A stretch of DNA of 64,000 bases, from NCBI GenBank assembly GCA_035041965.1, contig JAPYMA010000544.1, positions 1 to 64,000 on the forward strand, read 5' to 3'. The stretch comes from Anisakis pegreffii. Taxonomy: Eukaryota > Nematoda > Chromadorea > Rhabditida > Anisakidae. Of the stretch, positions 34,187-46,195 are shown in pieces. Both the position numbers and the translations under genes were made by a program. The stretch's first letter is position 1. Each line of letters starts with the position of its first letter. Below the pieces are notes generated by a model. The model worked only from the letters and a program-made list of their open reading frames with translations, had not been told where the DNA came from and searched no databases.

Positions 34187-35043
34187 TTCTGGAGATTTTA
34201 AGGGCGTACAAGGATGGGGTATTGTAGTTTCCTTGAGATTTTGAGGGCCATGAAGTTTTTTTGCATTAATGAAATGAACAAAGATATACAAGTTGTTTGA
34301 ATATGCTTATTGTTAGTATTCTGCAATTCCTATGAGGCGTTGAACTGGACGCTGGAAAATATTGAAACTTTCGGGAGAAGTGCAGTTCGAGAATGCTTGG
34401 AGGAATGGGAAGTTGCATTTTCATCAGAAGGACTCACAACCAATCTGAGCTCATCAGATCTGAAGAGAATTAAGCATGTTGTCACGAGGTGTTCGGGAGC
34501 AGTCACTCGAATTCTGTAAAAATTTCCTCAAAATGCCTTGCACGACTTCGTCTCCGATCCAACCAAACTCATGCGAATGTTGTGATTTCTTATCAATTTG
34601 CGATGCATATTACCACTTTGAGTCGATTGTGTTTTTGAGGGCAGTGATGCAGAATAAGAACTATTTTTTAGCAATCAGCATATTAACACACATATTTTAG
34701 CAATCAGCATATTCTAATGGATCAAACGCATGCAATAGTTTTTACATCAGACCCATGTCTCATCGAACCTATAATGAATGCAATTGTGTAGTGTTAGAAG
34801 GTAGAATTTGAGGCCGATGAGGCAAATCTTGAGTGCTGTTCAATTTCAGTCGATGGCATCAAAATTTGGTCTCCGGTGGCTACTGACAGAAATTCGTAAA
34901 CCACTGAGCTAATTTCATTGGGAGATGAATCTGACACATTCGCATTGGCGCAACTCAGATTGCAATCCAAATTTAACGAAACGAATTCATCAATTACAAA
35001 TTCTATTGAAAAAATCACAACAAGTGTATTTATTCAGTTGGAT
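34187..35043. other. Intergenic, no recognised gene
   Basis: The frame at 34310-34519 shows no motif I recognise and starts without a convincing context. The stretch contains no clear repeat. Confidence 0.3.
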
Positions 35044-35328
35044 GTACCTGGATTACCTGGATTGGCCAGGCTATCAAACGTTTGTAACGTTGCTGGCCAC
35101 AATGCTCGCGTTTCCGTTCGCACTGTTTTAGCCTTGATTGTAGCCACCCCGCTGGCTAGGCGAGCAGGCCAAGTGAGTACAACCGAGTATTTAATTAGTT
35201 GCCGTGAATACTTTGCACAATTAAACGTAGCCAAATATCAATCCAATAAATATTCATAAGTCTACAAAATAAGCATTCCGCCGATCGCTAACCGCGATCA
35301 ACAAAACAACCGCTCGATGTGTAAGTAA
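35044..35328 (+). repeat. 285-bp dispersed repeat, intergenic copy
   Basis: It matches the reverse complement of 62781-63066 along its length and 20015-20131 in its first part. It begins TACCTGGATTACCTGGATTG and ends CGATGTGTAAGTAAC. A long frame crosses it in two copies, but the copies in introns argue against coding. No target duplication is evident here. Confidence 0.85.
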
Positions 35329-37679
35329 CAAGTAATTGGATGTATAATTCTGGATGTACAGTTGGATGTATAATTCTTTAATGGTGGAACAAACACAACG
35401 AATATTCAGTTCAGTTCGAATAAATCTATTTTCAAACTGTTTTTGTTGCAAATTTGCAAATTTTTTCTTCATGACGTTTTATTCATTTTGCAAATTCCAT
35501 TCCAATGAGTAATTCCAATGAATCTTCAATGGTACACAACTTCTGAGTCTGCACTGAAAAATCTGACGGCATTATTTGACTACTTCACAATTCGCCAGTC
35601 GTGATATATCAGAACTGGCGAATCGTGAAGTTTTCGAATATTCTCAAATGATAGCTTGAATATTTTCGAATATTCTCAAATGATAGCTTGAATATTTTTG
35701 CGATTAGCATTTTGCGATAGAAATAAAGTGTATGATTCATTGGAAAGAAGAAAGAGAACAAAAGTACATGGCCAGATTTTGATGAAAAGAGCGTAGTGCT
35801 TAGCACATGTTGAATTTATTAAGGTGATCTGATGGTGAGATTGAAGAATAGAGCAGTCAGTATTAGCATAACATAAGCGTGAACGGACGTTTAGAACAAA
35901 GCCTAAAAAATAGATGGGCACATAACAGATATGCGATGGTGAAATTGAATAACCAATCGGAGTAGATGAATCGTTCTTCTCCATAACGCTTTGTTCGAAT
36001 GGTTTTCTTTTATCGTTACCAAAAATCTGATATTCTTATTATTAATAGTATTATTATTGCTGTTATTTTTATTGGTATTATTTCGAGTAGAAAATATTGT
36101 TAATATTATTATTGCTATTATTGTTACTGGTATTATTAGTGTTGTTATTTTTATAATGATAGTTATTATTAATAATATGAGAATTATTATCATTACCATT
36201 TGTCACGATGAAGCACTAATCGCGAAAGTCCCATTCTCAGAACACAAACAAATAATACATAATTTTCCTTCCCAAAACAAAATCATATTCAAAATATACA
36301 AAAGTCAAAAATCATCTCAAACCAATATTCACATAACCAATACAAAATCATTTAAGCCAAAACATTCACCTATATATTCGTTTTCACTGCCTTACTTCAA
36401 ATATCAATCTTCCACATTCTCTCAATCATAATGTTAAATTTATATCCCAAAAATTCATTTACATCCATTACAATCAGTCTGTTCAATCCATTCGCTCTCC
36501 AGATAACTTTATTTGCTTTACAAATCACTTTATCTACTCATTCTTAAATTATTGTTTTACTTATAGCCATTCGAATGGATGTTTCAATCGTACAATACGT
36601 TCGCGCGATTGTCATGGCTCATTGTTGTCAAAGGTTCAATTACCCTATTTTGAGGTCGGGAACGGATCCAATCCAAGCAGTTCACTGTATATGTTACAAG
36701 TTCAAACGATAACAAAACCAATTGATCAAGTCCAAATTGTACAATCTATGACCGCCACTGTACCGACCTCAAACTAATACTCGTTACAATCTTGTCATTA
36801 TTCAATATTGAGTGTTATTGTGAGGTATCAACAAGTAACCGTCGACAATCCAACTGATGAGGAAATTTATCAAATCATTTCATCATCGCCGCCACGGTCC
36901 ACAATATTCCTGTATAGGACCCCCTCATTTCAAGCAGCTCGCAGTATTCTTTAAACCCAAACAACCCACGTCTTGACATGAACATAACCCTTGCAACTAT
37001 TATTTGACCATAATAGCATGAAATTTAAATTAGTCCACACACTGTGAGTCCTACATAAGGGTGCACTCCTTGATCAAGTCCAACGATACATCTCTAACCA
37101 AACCATCCCACTAAACAACTGCGATCAACCGTCAGCACACGTCTCATCAGTCAACATATCAGGAACGTTATTCCGTTCAATTAGTTATACATTGTAAATT
37201 GTGTCAAGCAAGATACCAAAAAAAAAATTTTTTTAACGTTCTGGTTCATCAGAGCTGTTTCTCAGTCATTCATTTACGTGAATATCGATATAATCAAAGA
37301 TCATAAAATCAACCAAAATCTAATCTTTCTTGAAAGCATATTGCTTATTTAAATTTCATTATTCATATTTCTTTCCTATTCATTGTTCACATTGCTTCAT
37401 TCGTATTTCTTAATTCATGTTTCATTTTTAATGCACATTTCTACAATTCATATTATTTACCTCGTCAATATTTGCTATTATAGTCAAATAATAGGTAACA
37501 CCATTTAACTCCATCCAGTGAGTTGTTTTCATGAAATCGCGAATTGATCACTAACAATAAGGTTATTGTTAGGTATTCAAGGAGAAAATATAGGAATCTG
37601 CTTAAAAGAAATGTATATAAGTAAGAGATATTATTTGTCCTTGTTCTTCATGTCTTCATCTCGAGAACAGACCTTATTG
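35329..37679. other. AT-rich stretch without recognised gene
   Basis: A duplicated 30-bp block (CTCAAATGATAGCTTGAATA) lies near 35644 and 35676. 36030-36190 is a TTA/ATT microsatellite-like tract, and 36237-36560 is strikingly poor in G on the plus strand. No coding motif is seen. Confidence 0.4.
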
Positions 37680-38035
37680 TTAGTTGCCCGGCAGTGCTCG
37701 TTTGAGTACACTGTATCTCTAGGGATCAATGCATTCATTAGAGCGGCAGTATGAGGATTGCCATTTTCAAACTGAATCGGTTCTCAGATTTGCCCAGAAA
37801 CATTACCATTTGTTCACACCATTGCATTTTGCAGATTCTCCAGTTTCGAAAAGTATATATGTTGTGAGACGATTTTGCTTATGTTGAAAGAAGTAGATTA
37901 TTTTCTGAATATATCTCACGTAGGTTGGCAGCGCTCATTTCGATACACTGTTGATCAGTCTCTACAATACTTTTGCAGTATCGGGATCACCACCTTCAGT
38001 CTAAAGCTGCTTTCAGGTTCGCTCAGAACCTTGTT
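37680..38035 (+). repeat. Second locus of the 204-232-bp tandem repeat
   Basis: Two units related to 11867-12440, sharing CGGCAGTGCTCGTTTGAGTA-like, TATCTCTAGGGATCAATG and GATTCTCCAGTTTC words. Confidence 0.65.
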
Positions 38036-39064
38036 GTAAAAATGTTCGTGAAGATTTTAAAGTGATAGAATAAATTAGTAAGAATTTTAATAGTATGACT
38101 GACACAAAATTGTTTACGTAGTGAACTATTAGATCTAAGATCTAGAATGGCCACTCATCCCGCAGAGGATCATTGTTGAAGTGTTCAGAGGCATAGTTTG
38201 ATGAGATAAAATTGATTGACAAAATTTCGCCAATCCGAGGAAATGAGATCAATGGGCGGTGCTGATGACGATTGGTGATAAATCAGTGTGAAAGGAAATT
38301 ATAAGATTGAGGAGTTTTTATTTTCGTGCAGATTGATTGAAATCATGCAGACGCATGACCATCTAACATCTTATGTTCCCCACGTTTATTTTTTAACGAT
38401 TTTTTCAATAACTCTCTTGCAAAGTTATCAGTTTTGAATTATTATATTTGCGACGATTGATAAGTTTGTTCGTTGTGACAACATTGATACGATAATTGGT
38501 GATGATTGTTTTTAGTTTATTTATATCGTTGGTTTAGTTACCCAAATTTGAGGATAACTGTGTAAAAACGTTAAATAACAGTTCGAGCCGGCCGTCACAA
38601 AAATATGGGCAGAATTCGAGTTAGATCAGACAATTACGCTTATTCTTCAATATAATAATGTGTGATTTCCATATTTTTCCTCATATAGAAATTTAGTAGA
38701 ACTCGGATTTATTTATGATAGATCGGTTTTTTTCTTTAACATGATAATTGTCACGCACTAGCGAGTTTTGTATTCTTACAGTCTTATATATTTTTTGCAT
38801 ACGGATTGATTCTAAATGTAAGTATGTATCGTCGTAATACGTTGAATGTCGTCGTTCATAATATTTCTCAAAGAAATCTTTCATAATATATCTTGCATAA
38901 AATAATAATTCATAACAATATTATTATTTATAACTAATCTCTTATTCGGCTTCTCAGGTTGAATGCAAGATAAAAGAAGAACTTTTTATGCAGGATCATG
39001 TCTATATCGTATCGTCATTTGCAATTTTAAGATACTCTTATTTGCAACGTCTATTTTTATAATC
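38036..39064. other. No recognised feature
   Basis: The stretch has ordinary base composition with scattered short frames and no repeat match noticed. Confidence 0.3.
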
Positions 39065-39350
39065 TGTCGTGAATATTGATATTCACGAAAATTTTGTGAT
39101 TCACCTTCGTTATGTAATATTTATTCTTTATCAAATCATTATATCTTATTTATGAATATATCTAAACATATTGCACTTTGTAATATACACCACGTCATTC
39201 TTATAACATCATCTCACCTTATCACACCTTAATCGCACTTATATTTTTGATACATAATTCTGTTCTGTTCATTGTTGATGTGTGTATCAGTAAATACTAC
39301 GTACTTATAAACGCTCTGTTCAACCACGATAGAAGTAAAAACCCCTTCAA
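39065..39350 (+). repeat. Solo LTR-like element, TGTCGTGAAT family
   Basis: It starts TGTCGTGAATATTGATATTC and forms the hairpin CGTGAATAT-TG-ATATTCACG. It then shares TATCAAATCATTATATCTTA, CACGTCATTCTTATA and the 3' CGCTCTGTTCAACCACGATA region with 45237, 48051 and 52657. The 3' end is estimated. Confidence 0.6.
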
Positions 39351-39954
39351 CTATATAATCCTTAAAAAATCTCTTTCTAACATTCTCTCGATTTATTCAA
39401 CCTACATGACATGAATCCTCCTTCTATCTCCTGTTACGTCTACATAATGTCATCCTACACCAAACCTTTTCATTTTAATGTCACATTCTATCCTCATCAT
39501 TATTGGTGTTACTAGTGTTGGGAAAACTCTGTGCACACAAATTCCGTTCTCCTCGTGTTACTGTTGTGGAGAAAACTCCGTTCCCAACAAACACTAATAA
39601 CACAGTGTTTGTGCTCAACCTCTGTGCCTTCCATCAGTTATTGTCCAGTTACTGTTATTATTATTATCAAACATTCACCATCGTCATTGTCGTTAACGTT
39701 CCTATTCTCTTAACTTCGCCCCATCTTCTGCCGTTATTGGCATTATTTTCATTACGTGTCATAAACTTTATTACGTTTTCGTTTGACAGTAATGAAGTGT
39801 AGAGTGAGTGAAGTGTAGAATGTGCAATATTTTTCCCGTTTACGCGAATTATACTTTACTGTTTCAGGATACGTCTCGTTTAATTCAGTTCATGTGTGAT
39901 ACATATGAATGGGAAATGAATGAGATCCAGAGATAGATATCCCGACACAGTGCT

Positions 39955-40225
39955 CGTGGCACTGATTGGAATGAGGATGGAAACCTTTAAAGGGTTTTTG
40001 GCAAGAGGGGACTCTCTAGTCCCCTCTTGTGGCTTAAGTGAAAACACACGGTGCATTTAAGTCGAGACCATCAGCAAAGGTTCTGGTGGCTCCGTAGGTT
40101 TTTAGGGACGTGTGCATTTGCCAGGTTGTTGTGAGTTAGTTTGCTGACTCCTAGAGTATATGTGTATATGAAATTGTATAGCCTGGTGTGACGAGCACCA
40201 AAGCCCCTTTAAAGGGTTATTGGCT
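39955..40225 (+). other. Cluster of short inverted repeats
   Basis: CAGTGC-TCGTG-GCACTG, then CCTTTAAAGGG, then a 12-bp perfect stem CAAGAGGGGACT (40002-40013) closing with AGTCCCCTCTTG (40018-40029) over a CTCT loop, and a second CCTTTAAAGGGTTATTGGC near 40206. It could be a structured leader or LTR part of the remnant that follows. Function unknown. Confidence 0.5.
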
Positions 40226-40352
40226 ATATTTTCCCTCTCCAACGGGTTCTTTTCATTTTATTTATGTTTAGAGTCTGCCTTCTATATGGAGTGTCGCATA
40301 TACGCCTAACTCATATCAATTAATTAAATTATAGTAAATTAGCTTTGTTTCA

Positions 40353-41115
40353 GTGAATCGATCATGTAAAAGGCTTCAATCAAGAATTCGATTTATGACC
40401 AAGTTTCTTAGGCGGGCCGTGCGGCCTTTCCGGGAATGGGTCTGGCTGACGCCAAAGGTGCGATATTTCAATCCGTTGCGCATTCGCGATATTCAATTGA
40501 AGAGACCGATTCGGTCTACGATCCTCTACATGCCAAACAGATAGTATGGTCCAAACCGTAGTCAGCCAGCAACTATTGTGCCAGAACATCACGGCACTCA
40601 CGCCGCCTGTTTGCCGTCTGAAAATTCAACGTCAAGGATCGCTTGCTATCCTGCGGACTACCGCTAGAATCGATCGACCGTTGTTGACCTCTAAAGGATC
40701 ACTACTCGATAGTGTTTATGTTGCTGTACCGCTGGCATATATTTCAACGTCAGGATATGATGATGAACGGGCGGTGATTGGTGCTCGACTCGGTGCCTAC
40801 GTGCCATCAAATGCACATATTTTAACGCTCGACTCCAGATTTGTGTGCTTATCTGGCCCTGCAACGGCTTGGGACTTCAAAACAGCGGTTCCAGCTGTTA
40901 ATAATATTTTGCAATTGGGTGATGTTTCCAAGTGGGACGGATTTGTGAGGCCACCTGTTCATGACTACAATCGTCAGGCATCATTTTGGGCCCGCGGTTG
41001 GCTAATGGTGTTTGCACTTGCGCAACGGGAACTAATCATCGAAAACATGGATAGTAGAGTGTATTCTGCATCTATCATCGATAATAAGTATTCCATAATG
41101 AATCTTATTCAATAA
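40353..41115 (+). CDS. Unidentified retroelement-associated ORFs
   Basis: A 63-residue basic frame (40353-40544, no ATG at its start) is followed in another frame by a 189-residue ATG-started frame (40546-41115). The region is richer in G+C than its surroundings and has a GTTTCAG acceptor just upstream. No domain is recognised. The second protein is soluble, of mixed character, with no membrane span. It ends about 23 bp before a primer-binding-site-like TGGCAGCAGCGAGTG. It may be a structural or accessory protein of a mobile element; this is inference from position. Confidence 0.4.
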
Positions 41116-41361
41116 TCGACTTGTGATACACCACATATACTGGCAGCAGCGAGTGACTGCTGTTCAACGAATATCAAATAATTAAAGTGGTTGGTTATTC
41201 AGTGGTTATTTGTTTACTGGTTATTTAGTGGTTCTTCAATTCAATTCGTTATTTAATTCAATCAACGAGTAGCTAAACTAAAGTAATATTCTATCACTAG
41301 TCTGTTTGCTGTATCAAGGTTATCATTAACCAAGATAGGACTTTAACATATCTCATTCATA

Positions 41362-41667
41362 GTATTAAATATCCGCACATACTATGAGAAGGTAGGCCAT
41401 TTGGCATATAATTGTTACAAGAGGATTACTCCACCTAACTTACCTCCTGCTAAAAACCTAATTCACCCTCAGACGCACACAAAATTCCCTGCTCACTCCA
41501 ACTACGTTGGCAGCGTAGGTCGAGATTATCCCCAAGCAATGCAGTCTCGAGGCATCAACTACGTCAGCCCACCAACAAATGACGCCACCAATCTGACGAG
41601 TAATGATATGATCTCCCAATTAAAGAGCAATTGCGCGTTACAGAAACCAAGATGGCCAGATTACTAG
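41362..41667 (+). pseudogene. Frame with decayed zinc knuckle
   Basis: Near its start it reads YYEKVGHLAYNC. The spacing fits a CX2CX4HX4C knuckle in which the first two Cys have become Arg (CGC) and Tyr (TAT), each one transition away from a Cys codon. The rest is Pro/Asn-rich. A gag-type origin is an inference. Confidence 0.35.
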
Positions 41668-41765
41668 ATCAGAACCAAAGGCTTTCATGCTGTATTATTG
41701 CTTGTATATATTTCTTACTCGGCAATAAATAATCAATCTATCTATTAAAAGTTGATAAATCCAGA

Positions 41766-42213
41766 ATGTTCTGGCAGATACCCGACCCAATGCCACGTCC
41801 CCAAATCAGTTACTCAGAACACACCAAAGTAATCAGTACTACTTATACAATTTATAGACCTAATACTATAAGATATCACACCAATGCATCCCTCTGTCGA
41901 ATAATTGAACAAACCATCTACTATTATACTAACTTATTTAATGATAAATTCACTAGAACAGAGGTAACACATATAGCAGTACCTCCAGCTGAATGTGTTA
42001 TGATGACCAGACACAAACGATGCAACTATGGGAGAAATACTTCAGACAGACAACAAAATTGACTTTGAATTCTCGTACCCACTAATAGGAAGCTCTAGTG
42101 AAAGGAAAGTAGAGGTGACTAACTGTTTCCTAATTAAAACAATTATATCATCAAAATTTAATGATGAAGAACTCTTCACTCCTGTTAGAGATATGAATGG
42201 TTGTGAATATGAA
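41766..42213 (+). pseudogene. Frameshifted frame, possible envelope-like relic
   Basis: Two overlapping frames (41766-42062 and 42028-42285) read as one protein after a one-base shift near 42035. The joined region is Cys-containing and its tail (TPVRDMNGCEYEDG) resembles secreted, disulfide-bonded glycoproteins of invertebrate retroelements. The similarity is weak and from memory. After about 42214 the frame runs out of phase through helicase sequence. Confidence 0.3.
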
Positions 42214-42735
42214 GATGGCATCATCAGAATTACCTCTCGTAGCAGAGGATGTACCAATTGTAGTGCTGCATATGGAAGCGGCTGACGATAAGAATTTCCT
42301 GATGTCATGATACAACGACTTCCAGGAATCCGCAGCCAAAACCATCACGCTGAAACTACTGAAGAAGTTGCCACCAGAAGATATAGTCGTGCTTTGTTTC
42401 CACACGGCTACGCGCGATGCCGGGAGAAAAGCCATGGAGGAAGCCCAAGTCCGAGTGCATACGATTGACGGCTTCCAAGGGAAAGAGGCCCCGATCGTGA
42501 TATTGATCATCACAAGGGTCATATCCGATCAAGCCTTCGAAGACTCAACTCGGTTCTTCCTTGATGAGCAGAGGATTGCAGTGGCACTCTCACGAGCCAA
42601 GGATGGCATCATAATCATTGGCGGTGTTCAGTCGTTGCTCGAATCCCGCGTTTGGAAAACGAATTTAAGCGAAGTGGTCAAAGAAACACCAATCGTCTTG
42701 GAGTTTTGGAGTTCCTCGAAGTGTAATATAAGAAC
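42214..42735 (+). pseudogene. SF1 helicase C-terminal relic
   Basis: One frame contains an in-frame stop near 42307. After it come LLKKLPPEDIVVLCFHTATR, HTIDGFQGKEAPIVIL (motif V), DEQRIAVALSRAKDG (motif VI) and VKETPIVLEF, colinear with the C-terminal third of the 4573-6111 protein. It is clearly a separate subfamily, not a recent copy. Motifs I-III are absent. Confidence 0.8.
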
Positions 42736-42746
42736 TGAAATAAAAA

Positions 42747-42842
42747 ATGGTTAGCAATTTATCGTTGTTACTATTATCAGTGTTATTATTGCTTCAAGTC
42801 AGTGAATGTAAAAGAAATCAATATGAAGGTATAAATTTATAG
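42747..42842 (+). CDS. 31-residue ORF with signal-peptide-like start
   Basis: ATG-started: a hydrophobic core of Leu, Ser and Val (LSLLLLSVLLLLQ) ending VSEC, then KRNQYEGINL and stop. It sits just after the helicase relic. Possibly the severed first exon or start of a secreted or envelope protein. Confidence 0.35.
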   Translation: MVSNLSLLLLSVLLLLQVSECKRNQYEGINL

Positions 42843-44080
42843 GGGAAAATAAATAATATTTTCGTGTTTCGTCCGGGTTATTCGGTTAAACTCACTTGTT
42901 TAAAAACGTGAAAGTGCTATGGGACTTTTAGTGCAAGGGTCCGCATAAGGGGAAATCACCCATTTTTTTGGTAATTTTGGGGTGTCAGGAGGTAATGAAG
43001 TTGGTCGGGAAATTAGCTCTGACGTTATGCGTGGGAACAGTAAATTGTTATAGTGATAGGAAATCCATCAGCAATAATTTTTTCTAAAACAGTTATTTTT
43101 AATTACTAAAGCAATGATTTCTATTTTTAATGATGCCCTTGAATACCACTGCCATTGGCTAGGGAGCATGACAGCAATTGGAGCGTTCTGTAGCAAGTTT
43201 TAAATTCTGCAGCCGATGCTCATCCAGATTTTACTCTTATGCCCATGATTACTGTTCAATTAACTTGATTTCTTTTGTAGGCAAATTTGTTGCTTAATAT
43301 AACGAGCAATAGTTGTTCGTATTATTAAGTATCGCCCCGAAGTTAGCCCAGTGCAATCGCCTGATTGGATTCCCTCCAGGAGCCTTTGGAGATACATTCA
43401 ATTATCAATCGGAATCATCAAGTTACGGAAAATATCATGCGATCGTGTTAAACTGATAACGAGCGATAAAGTGAGGATAATTTTGTATCTGATCGATGAT
43501 TATGAATTTGATTCTCGCACAAGTTTATCCAAACGACAGAGAAATTGGTAACAATTTTCAAGAGAATTGAAAAATAACTGTTTTATACTAGAGATGATAT
43601 ACCTTTTAAAATTTTTAAAAAATTTTTAAAAATATTACTCAAATACATATCTTCTTAACTTTTAACGTCATATTTATTTCTTCTGCTCAATACGCATTAA
43701 TGTTCTTTTCACTGCCAATATGCAAAAAAGTTCATTCTTAAAATTTTTACCCCTGAACAACATATTTACTTTGCTCAATTCTCTAGCGCGTGATAATCCT
43801 TACATTAAGAATAGTATTTAACCAACTTTAACCATTCAACTCATTTTATCATTCATACACCGTACCCTTGCTCTATCCCAGTTCTCATTCAAACACATAA
43901 AACTTCACCGACATGATCACCTCTTTTTACTTCTTTTACCATCTCTAAGCCTTTTAAAACCTTACAGAAATTGTAAACCACTACATTTCACTATCATATC
44001 ATACTAACGTTTATCACCGCGCTAGTACACCTATATTAGTTACGCGTGTTTACTTCAATTGTAAACCTTTCCAATATAAC
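42843..44080. other. Unassigned, G-poor in its second half
   Basis: No gene is recognised. From about 43640 the plus strand is depleted in G and rich in A, C and T, a skew that continues to the structured repeat at 44391. Confidence 0.35.
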
Positions 44081-44390
44081 ATGCACTCCTTTATAGCTAT
44101 ATACATAACAAAGCAATGGAAGAATTTCTTGCACCGTGCAGCAAACGATCAAGAAACAATACCGACAAATCGTACGTTACGCAGGTACTCTTCACACTTT
44201 TCCATCCACATCACATCTCTCACACACCTAATTCCGTATAATCATTTTTTAATCACAACCTCATTCACAGTCTTAATGCTTCTCGTCTTCCTAATTCCTA
44301 ACTATCATACTACATCTCCTACATTGTTTAACACATACATATCTCCTATCTTCCACCTCAAATTCTACTCTCATCCACGTCTATCTCTAC

Positions 44391-44475
44391 CAAGGTTATG
44401 CATATCGTTCTGACGATGGCCCGTGCATAACCCGGGAGTACATGTCAACGATTCAGGGCCGAAACATGTACTTCC
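44391..44475 (+). ncRNA. Conserved structured repeat, hammerhead-like motifs, copy 1
   Basis: GGTTATGCAT pairs with GTGCATAACC around an inner hairpin ATCGT-TCTG-ACGAT. A second hairpin GGAGTACATGT/ACATGTACTTCC presents GGGCC, complementary to GGCCC of the first. It contains CTGACGA (44410-44416), GTC (44444-44446) and GAAAC (44461-44465). About 90% identical to 50871-50955 although the flanks differ. AATAAA follows at about 44492. Confidence 0.55.
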
Positions 44476-45236
44476 AGTCTCAGTCATTCTTTAATAAACA
44501 TTTCTTATATTTCAAATCATCTTCTATCAACAATATCTATAAACCATTTAAAGCTAATTTTAAATTTCCATCTCTAATAAATCTTACCTCCTTTTCTTCT
44601 AACGCTATTCAATCTTAATTTCTTTTATTATTTTAAAAGATCTACATTCTTACATCAATACACTCATACTCATAAAATTAATATAGATCCAGAACGACTG
44701 GCTCCAGCTGTTATATGATTATTACATTATGTCGCGGTTATTTTAACTGCCCTTATTATTATTGTTGTTATTATCATTGTTGTTAATAATGATAATTATA
44801 ATAAATCGCATGACGTATTTGATATCCTTTTTCCACCGTTCATTTTTGAATTGATTTGTGAGTGAGTGCAATAATTACTGTTCGTTTTGATAATTCCTGT
44901 ACGCGTTCGTGGTTTGTTTTGTTATTAACTGTTCAGTTACTCAAATTTCAGGTGCATTGATAGCCACAATCTGACATACGATTAAGAACTCAGACGTCAT
45001 CGTTGCCAGTGAAACATTGCGCTCGCACTTTTTTCTCTCGGATGAATGAAAAAAGATTTATGCCACACGATTTTCCGAGAGGTATTTATTTCATTTTGCG
45101 CTACCAGTGTGCGTATTTCAACTTCACGGAGTTGCGTCCGATAATATATGAGCGAATCAAGAATCGTTATGTTATTAAACAACCCAGTATTTTCCCATCA
45201 AAGAGGATTTCGGCTGAAAAAACAAAGACATAATGG

Positions 45237-45590
45237 TGTCATGAATCATGATATTCACGATTATTTGATTCATCCTTAGTGTGTTATATATTTCTCTTAT
45301 CAAATTATTCTATCTTATTTTGGAATATATTGAAAACATTATTTTGTTTTACGTATCTCACGTCATTTATTATAGCTTTTGTCTTATCTAATCTGATGTC
45401 AGTCATCTTTTCTTGTTTGTTATCATAAATCTCTATGAAATTCGAGAGATTGATACTATTTCGAGGATTCGAATGAGTGTACTTCTGGGACTGCGTTATT
45501 CTTGTTGTTATTGTGTACGTTTGTTGTTAACGCTCTGCCTCAACACATCCAACCGCACCACACAATATAAACCTTTCAAAACAGAGGGAT
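45237..45590 (+). repeat. LTR-like element, TGTCGTGAAT family
   Basis: It starts TGTCATGAATCATGATATTC. It shares GGAATATATTGAAAACATTA, CACGTCATTTATTATAGC and the end CAACACATCCAACCGCACCA with the copies at 48051 and 52657. It may be the 5' LTR of the remnant that extends to 48051. Confidence 0.6.
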
Positions 45591-46195
45591 AGCAATAATG
45601 ATGCAGTCGAGATGAAGGAACAATACATCTATCCACTAAATTAATTAACGGGCTTGTCGCGTATTAGCGAATTAGTTCTTACTGTAACTGTGGTACATTA
45701 GATAGTGTTTGTTCATATGATTGTAAATACTTCTTGTTTGAAAACAGCCGGTCTCTCTATCTCGTTTATCCGCGCATAATGTGCAGCATTCATAATATTC
45801 CTTACATAAAATAATAATTCATAATGATATCATTATCTTTTATACATAACAATGTCAGTATCGCACCGCTATTGTAAGATATTAACCGGAGAAGTTGATA
45901 GCCTCCTCCCGTCTCCTTGGGTTTGTCTAAATTGATCATTATAAAAACATCATTTCGTGTAATGATTTGTGTGTACGTTTCAAATCGCTTATATTCAATT
46001 ACTTCGAAGTTGAGTAATTAAACTATTATTTTCAGTGAAAAAATAAACTAGAACTGACATTAGAGTCTCTTCTTTTAGATCTCTTCAAACATAGTTTAAG
46101 TTGAATTATTAATCTTCAGTCTAATACCAGTGCGTCAATCTACTTCATTTGTTATATATGTGTGACCTCTGATCAGAGCTCATACATATATAACT

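Larger units (their letters stand above)
41138..42850 (+). mobile_element. Second helicase-associated retroelement remnant
   Basis: ACTGGCAGCAGCGAGTG at 41137 mirrors the LTR/primer-site junction at 4694. Downstream come a leader similar to 2078-2145, a frame with a decayed zinc knuckle, a frameshifted frame, an SF1 helicase C-terminal piece, a signal-peptide micro-ORF, and a purine run AGGGGAAAA at 42841. Boundaries and LTRs are not established. Confidence 0.45.

Noticed and set aside
34918..35259. 113-residue ORF with a peptide recurring at 62908-63183
   Set aside because: Both are copies of a dispersed repeat; the other copies lie within introns, so a protein is unlikely.
44391..44475. 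A classical hammerhead ribozyme
   Set aside because: The three core segments are present but not in any circularly permuted hammerhead order, so it is reported only as hammerhead-like.
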